Source: Dehalococcoidia bacterium
GTDB lineage: Bacteria; Chloroflexota; Dehalococcoidia; Tepidiformales; Tepidiformaceae
Length of the DNA: 10,873 nt
Assembly: GCA_007126855.1 (NCBI GenBank)
Contig: SLAK01000168.1
Coordinates: forward strand, 1 to 10,873
Reading direction: 5' to 3'
Positions 8,702 to 10,873 of the stretch are shown here, piece by piece. The notes under the pieces are model-generated. The model ran no database searches. It was not told the DNA's origin and worked only from the letters and a program-made list of their open reading frames with translations. Positions within the stretch are counted from its first letter, which is position 1; each line of letters begins with the position of its first letter. The position numbers and the translations under genes are program-made.

Positions 8702-8752
8702 AAGAGCCCCGGTGCGGTGAAGGTGCCTGAGGCCGAAGAAGGCTTGCGCGAC

Positions 8753-8773
8753 CGCACGATTATGAGTCGTGCG
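8753..8773. repeat. Hairpin between convergent cysS and the HTH gene
   Basis: CGCACGA (8753-8759) and TCGTGCG (8767-8773) form a perfect 7-base stem with a 7-base loop, 76 bases after the cysS stop and about 34 bases past the stop of the facing HTH gene. Its position suits a bidirectional terminator, but there is no T-run on either strand, so a classical intrinsic terminator is not supported. Confidence 0.4.
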
Positions 8774-8780
8774 CTCTGAT

Positions 8781-8808
8781 AGCCAACGGCCAATGGCCAA
8801 CAGCCATC
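8781..8808. repeat. Four-unit heptanucleotide repeat (RGCCAAY type)
   Basis: AGCCAAC, GGCCAAT, GGCCAAC and AGCCATC follow one another without gaps, a 7-base period with one or two changes per unit. The array ends inside the stop codon of the minus-strand HTH gene (8809-8807). Read on the minus strand the units are of the GTTGGCY/GATGGCT kind. Short 7-base tandem arrays of this sort occur between genes in several bacterial groups, and their role is not established. Confidence 0.55.
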
Positions 8809-9163
8809 AGCTCCCAAAGGGCAGCCGCCGCCGTAGCTTCCGCCCCAGTCCCGTTGCGAAGGGGATGATGCGTCCGCGTTCCGGGCGGGTGGCCGGCTCT
8901 TCTTCTGAGGCCCAGGGCGAGCGCAGGACAAAGCGCCAGGCGTAGCGGTTGCCGCGCGGGACGCGCACTGCAGTGAAGGGAATGCCCCTGCAATAGCCGC
9001 GGATATCGCTGGCGCCGGGGCGACCGAATCCGCGTGCAGTGCGGAGGGAGCGCCGCAGCGTCGTTTCGGAGACGCCCAGCACCATGGCCGCCTCCCGCGT
9101 CGAGAGCGTGGAAGGCATCAGGCCGCCGATGGCTTCCGAAAGCGGCTCGTTGATAGCGCTCAT
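8807..9163 (-). CDS. Small helix-turn-helix protein, excisionase/MerR-like fold
   Basis: Protein of 118 residues. Residues about 20-43 (LSTREAAMVLGVSETTLRRS) match a helix-turn-helix of the HTH_17/excisionase type, with the usual STxEAAxxLGVSxxTLRR pattern. A short segment follows (FTAVRVPRGNRYAWRFVLR, about 64-82) that may be the wing found in this family, and the C-terminus is basic. No ligand-binding or catalytic domain is visible. It is probably a DNA-binding regulator, possibly of itself or of the divergent oxidoreductase 80 bases away (inference from layout). ATG 9163 lacks a Shine-Dalgarno; the frame continues to a TTG at 9226, and an internal ATG at 9118 is possible. It converges on cysS. 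Confidence 0.75.
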   Translation of the reverse strand: MSAINEPLSEAIGGLMPSTLSTREAAMVLGVSETTLRRSLRTARGFGRPGASDIRGYCRGIPFTAVRVPRGNRYAWRFVLRSPWASEEEPATRPERGRIIPFATGLGRKLRRRLPFGS

Positions 9164-9243
9164 AGAGAGATAGTCGGCGGCGAGGCACGGGTACCGCAGG
9201 CATTGCGTAGTATGGGTAGTCAGCAAGGAACGTGGAGGTATTT
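9164..9243. other. Divergent 80-base region between HTH and LLM genes
   Basis: This short spacer separates the starts of two divergent genes. The only solid signal is GGAGG at 9234-9238, 5 bases before GTG 9244 of the oxidoreductase. A TAGTAT at 9208-9213 could be a -10 box for the plus strand but lacks a -35 partner. An operator for the HTH protein would be expected here, but I see no clear palindrome. Confidence 0.35.
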
Positions 9244-10246
9244 GTGGGCTACGCGCTTTCGATTTCCGTACAAACCCGCGACATCAAGCGACCGGGAAGC
9301 AGTGTTCAGGCAAGTGAGTGCCGCGGAAGATGGCGGTGTTGAGGCTGCCTGGGTGGCCGAGTCGTGGGGGCAGGACGCGTTCACGCTGATGACGCAGATG
9401 GCGGACCGGACAAAGCGGCTGAAGATTGGCAGCGGGATTGTGAACATCTTTTCGCGATCCCCGGGCGCGTTGGCCCAGCAGTTTGGCACCCTGGATGTTG
9501 TCTCAGGCGGGCGAATGATCATTGGCCTGGGGACCAGTGGTGCGAACGTGATCGAGGACTTCCACGGGATGCCCTTCGAGAAGCCGATGCAGCGCCTGCG
9601 CGAATACGTAGAGGTCATCAACATGCTCATCGCCGGGGAGCCGCTTCGCTACGAGGGGGAAATCTTCTCCATGTCGCGGGGCTTCACGCTGCGATTTGAG
9701 CGGGAACGGGATCACATCCCGATCTACCTGGCGACGCTTGCGCCGAAGGGCGTGAGAATGGCGGCCGAGGTGGCGGATGGCTGGCTCCCAACATGGACGC
9801 CGGTCGAGAAGCTCGCGGACATGTCGGCGGCAATACGGCAGCATTCGCAGGCTGCGGGCCGGAGCGAGGATGCGGTGACAATCCGGTCGTCCGGCGGAGT
9901 CGTCTTCACCAGGGATGTTGAGCGCGCCCGCCAGGGGGTGGCCGGAACCTTCGCCTTCTATGTGGCACGGATGGGCGAATTCTACTACCGGCACCTGAGC
10001 CGGCTGGGCTACGGTCAGGTGGCGGACGACATCCGGAAGGCCTGGGGAGAAGGCGGTTCGGCAGCGGGCGCCGCGGCGGTGCCAGCGGACCTGCAGCAGT
10101 CGGTGACCCTGGTGACCGATTCGCTCGATGCCGCGCGGGAACGCTTCGCGCAGGAGGAGGAAGCCGGAGTACGACTGCACAGCCTGTCCGTGGAAGCCGA
10201 TGATCCGCGAGAGGTTGAGCGCGTGTATTCGGCGCTTGCAGGGTAG
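9244..10246 (+). CDS. LLM-class (F420-type) flavin-dependent oxidoreductase, apparent N-terminal frameshift
   Basis: Luciferase-like monooxygenase family enzyme of about 333 residues, a TIM-barrel oxidoreductase using FMN or coenzyme F420; its substrate is unknown. Family features include EAAWVAESWGQDAF, SGGRMIIGLGTSG, YEGEIFSM, PIYLATLAPKGVRMAAEVADGWLP and a C-terminal helix region. The resemblance to methylenetetrahydromethanopterin-reductase-type proteins suggests F420 (inference). GGAGG at 9234-9238 points to GTG 9244, whose frame reads VGYALSISVQTRDIK, the expected first beta strand. That frame stops at 9340. The body continues in the next frame from about 9290 (DREAVFRQVSAAEDGGVEAA). 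Dropping one base near 9289 joins them into TRDIKDREAVFRQV. The body frame alone is open upstream to TTG 9203 and could start at TTG 9242, but its first 16 or so residues (WATRFRFPYK...) look unlike the family. Confidence 0.85.
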
Positions 10247-10253
10247 TCGTAAA

Positions 10254-10266
10254 GAGCCGGAGGCTC
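10254..10266. repeat. Small hairpin after the LLM gene
   Basis: GAGCC-GGA-GGCTC is a 5-base stem with a 3-base loop, 8 bases after the oxidoreductase stop. No T-run follows, so at best it is a weak or factor-assisted terminator or an mRNA-end stabiliser. Confidence 0.3.
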
Positions 10267-10286
10267 ATAGGTGCACGCGGGAGTAG

Positions 10287-10304
10287 GCTTCTGGAAGCGG
10301 CTTC
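10287..10304. promoter_or_regulatory. Overlapping palindromes upstream of the peptide-binding protein gene
   Basis: GCTTC-TG-GAAGC-G-GCTTC holds two mutually exclusive 5-base inverted repeats sharing the central GAAGC. It lies about 50 bases upstream of the ATG at 10353, where an operator or promoter-proximal structure would be expected. It could also be chance. I found no convincing -35/-10 pair in the 106-base gap. Confidence 0.25.
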
Positions 10305-10352
10305 GATTACTCACTACGTGCGGCGGATGAGCGCGGGAAGGATTTGCGATCG

Positions 10353-10873
10353 ATGCGACGATGGAGCATAGGCTGGGCACTGGCGGCAGCGCTTGTGCTC
10401 GCGGCGTGCGGGAATGACGATGCCGAGGCGGACGATACCGTGCCCACGGCCACACCCGCTGCGACGCCGACGGTGGTGGAGACCAACGACCGCGAAACGC
10501 AGGCTGGCGGCGAGATCACCGTGCAGTACATCGAATTCGTCTCCTTCGATCCGCACTTCGCCGCCTTCGCGCAGGACATCGGCCACCACGGCATGGTCTG
10601 GCGCGGGCTCTACCACCTTGGGCCGGACAACGAACTCCAGCCGATGATGGCGGCGGCGGCGCCACACGTCTCGACCGACGGGCTGACCTATACGGTGAAC
10701 CTGCGCGACGACCTGGTGTGGTCGGATGGCGCGCCGCTGACAGCGGAGGACTTCGTGGCCGGCATCCAGCGGACATGCAGCTTCGAAGTCGCCGGGCAGT
10801 ACCAGTCGCTGCTGTCGAATATTGACGGGTGTAACGCCTACTACGCGGCCGACAACGCGGAACTGCCCGAAGC
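10353..10873 (+). CDS. Peptide/oligopeptide ABC transporter substrate-binding lipoprotein, partial
   Basis: The first 173 codons of a solute-binding protein of the SBP_bac_5 (OppA/DppA) family, cut by the right edge; full members are about 500-600 residues. The signal peptide MRRWSIGWALAAALVLAAC has a lipobox LAAC with the lipidated Cys at residue 19, so it should sit on the outer face of the cell membrane. An acidic, then Thr/Ala/Pro-rich linker (20-50) tethers the domain. YIEFVSFDPHFA (59-70) and DDLVWSDGAPLTAEDFVAGI (119-138) are typical family motifs. AAGGA at 10338-10342 is 10 bases before ATG 10353. The substrate could be peptides, nickel, sugars or other solutes, as the family is broad. 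Permease and ATPase genes would be expected beyond the window. Confidence 0.92.
   Translation, partial: MRRWSIGWALAAALVLAACGNDDAEADDTVPTATPAATPTVVETNDRETQAGGEITVQYIEFVSFDPHFAAFAQDIGHHGMVWRGLYHLGPDNELQPMMAAAAPHVSTDGLTYTVNLRDDLVWSDGAPLTAEDFVAGIQRTCSFEVAGQYQSLLSNIDGCNAYYAADNAELPE

Noticed and set aside
8753..8773. Intrinsic terminator between cysS and the HTH gene
   Set aside because: The stem is good but no T-run follows on either strand, so it is listed only as a hairpin.

Overview
The window is GC-rich, densely coded chromosomal DNA from a bacterium. The gene content fits a Chloroflexota-type or related high-GC lineage: a histone-deacetylase-like amidohydrolase, an LLM/F420-type oxidoreductase, a peptide-binding lipoprotein with a Thr/Ala/Pro-rich linker, and many short Arg-rich proteins. 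The lipobox signal peptides and Shine-Dalgarno sites are bacterial. I cannot fix the taxon from sequence alone. No phage, transposon, CRISPR, tRNA or rRNA signal was seen.

Positions 1-7101 hold one long run of minus-strand genes. In transcription order they are: a hybrid sensor histidine kinase (GAF-PAS-HisKA-HATPase-receiver, 7101-4987); a class II HDAC-like zinc amidohydrolase (4960-3836); three tandem very small basic proteins (3738-3139); a DUF7309/DUF6930-type protein (3045-2041); and a tungstate ABC importer, tupA-tupB-tupC (1933 to beyond base 1). The kinase and deacetylase are 26 bases apart and may be co-transcribed. The three small genes are 2 and 4 bases apart and look translationally coupled. 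The tup genes are separated by 3 bases and a 1-base stop/start overlap. They have their own recognisable promoter, with a perfect palindrome over the -10 box.

Positions 7102-10873 are mostly plus strand. Cysteinyl-tRNA synthetase (7316-8677) is divergent from the kinase. A small helix-turn-helix protein (minus, 9163-8807) converges on cysS, and the 129 bases between them carry two arrays with 7-base periodicity and a hairpin. Divergent from the HTH gene is an LLM-class oxidoreductase (9244-10246) whose family-typical N-terminus lies in a different frame from its body, which indicates a single-base frameshift near 9289. A peptide-type ABC substrate-binding lipoprotein starts at 10353 and runs off the right edge.

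Most genes belong to known families. The least explained parts are the cluster of three small proteins, two of which share a nearly identical Arg-rich tail behind unrelated heads; the palindrome-overlapped tup promoter; and the LLM frameshift.
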